Part shown: in pieces, positions 52,030-52,039 of the stretch
Layout: each line of letters starts with the position of its first letter
Position numbering within the stretch: the stretch's first letter is position 1
NCBI RefSeq assembly: GCF_001633105.1
Contig: NZ_LUKZ01000031.1
Location: 80,366 to 132,404, forward strand
Length of the DNA stretch: 52,039 bases
From: Acidovorax sp. GW101-3H11
GTDB lineage: Bacteria > Pseudomonadota > Gammaproteobacteria > Burkholderiales > Burkholderiaceae_C
Direction: 5' to 3'
Notes under the pieces: generated by a model
What the model was told of the DNA's origin: nothing
Databases searched by the model: none
What the model saw: the letters and a program-made list of their open reading frames with translations, nothing else
Translations under genes and position numbers: made by a program

Positions 52030-52039
52030 ATGAACAACA
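52030..52039 (+). CDS. Start of an unidentified gene (cut by window edge)
   Basis: ATG-AAC-AAC (MNN) follows AAAGGAC by nine bases, after a T-rich leader. Only three codons are present, so identity cannot be given. Confidence 0.5.

Overview
The window is high-GC DNA with almost every base in genes. Bug/TctC solute receptors, many Liv-type ABC receptors, an acyl-CoA dehydrogenase with its electron-transfer flavoprotein and a MoxR-DUF58-transglutaminase operon suggest a versatile heterotrophic betaproteobacterium, most likely Comamonadaceae (Acidovorax-like). This placement is inferred from gene content and repeats, not from a database search. No rRNA, tRNA or CRISPR array was seen.

Layout. 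1-146: the 5' end of an IS1595-type insertion sequence. 198-3851: a LysR regulator divergent from benzoylformate decarboxylase and a Bug receptor, a probable aromatic 2-oxo acid locus. 3951-8488: rnk, a small membrane protein, an acyltransferase, an orphan Liv receptor and a nitronate monooxygenase. 8623-12320: acyl-CoA dehydrogenase and etfBA, with two palindromes in the etf promoter region. 12394-15620: mechanosensitive channel, an atypical crotonase and an HDAC-like deacetylase on one strand. 15663-21200: MoxR ATPase, DUF58 protein, TgpA-like transglutaminase and MltB. 21140-30458: a compact minus-strand cluster of eight genes (three flavin monooxygenases, two paralogous amino-acid-type receptors, a fused permease-ATPase, a GNAT acetyltransferase and an M20 deacylase). 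Its gene content fits uptake and N-acetyl-dependent breakdown of S-substituted cysteines or a similar organosulfur compound. 30590-33613: an orphan Liv receptor, a small Hsp20, a MacB-type remnant and an AraC regulator. 33832-39806: a Liv ABC transporter plus aromatic-type aldehyde dehydrogenase, divergent from the AraC gene with a direct-repeat operator next to the promoter. 39872-44714: tsaD and a giant repeat protein. 45120-50760: another Liv-type lipoprotein receptor, then a nitrate unit made of an ANTAR antiterminator gene, a sigma-54 promoter, a two-hairpin leader with terminator, and nrtABD. 50994-51431: a CBS-domain protein. The last 600 bp hold no convincing gene until a start codon at 52030.

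The most unusual signals are non-coding. (1) A GC-rich structured repeat occurs five times, each time 1-9 bases after a stop codon and in the sense orientation of the gene it follows. (2) A second family of TAGCT-containing repeats occurs six times; two copies lie inside the 5' ends of mltB and nrtB, are read in the same frame, and in mltB encode most of the signal peptide. (3) A 161-bp MITE-like element with CTAG flanks sits exactly on the stop codon of the fused ABC gene. (4) The nrt leader shows every element of sigma-54-driven, ANTAR-controlled attenuation, but no nasS gene is present in the window.
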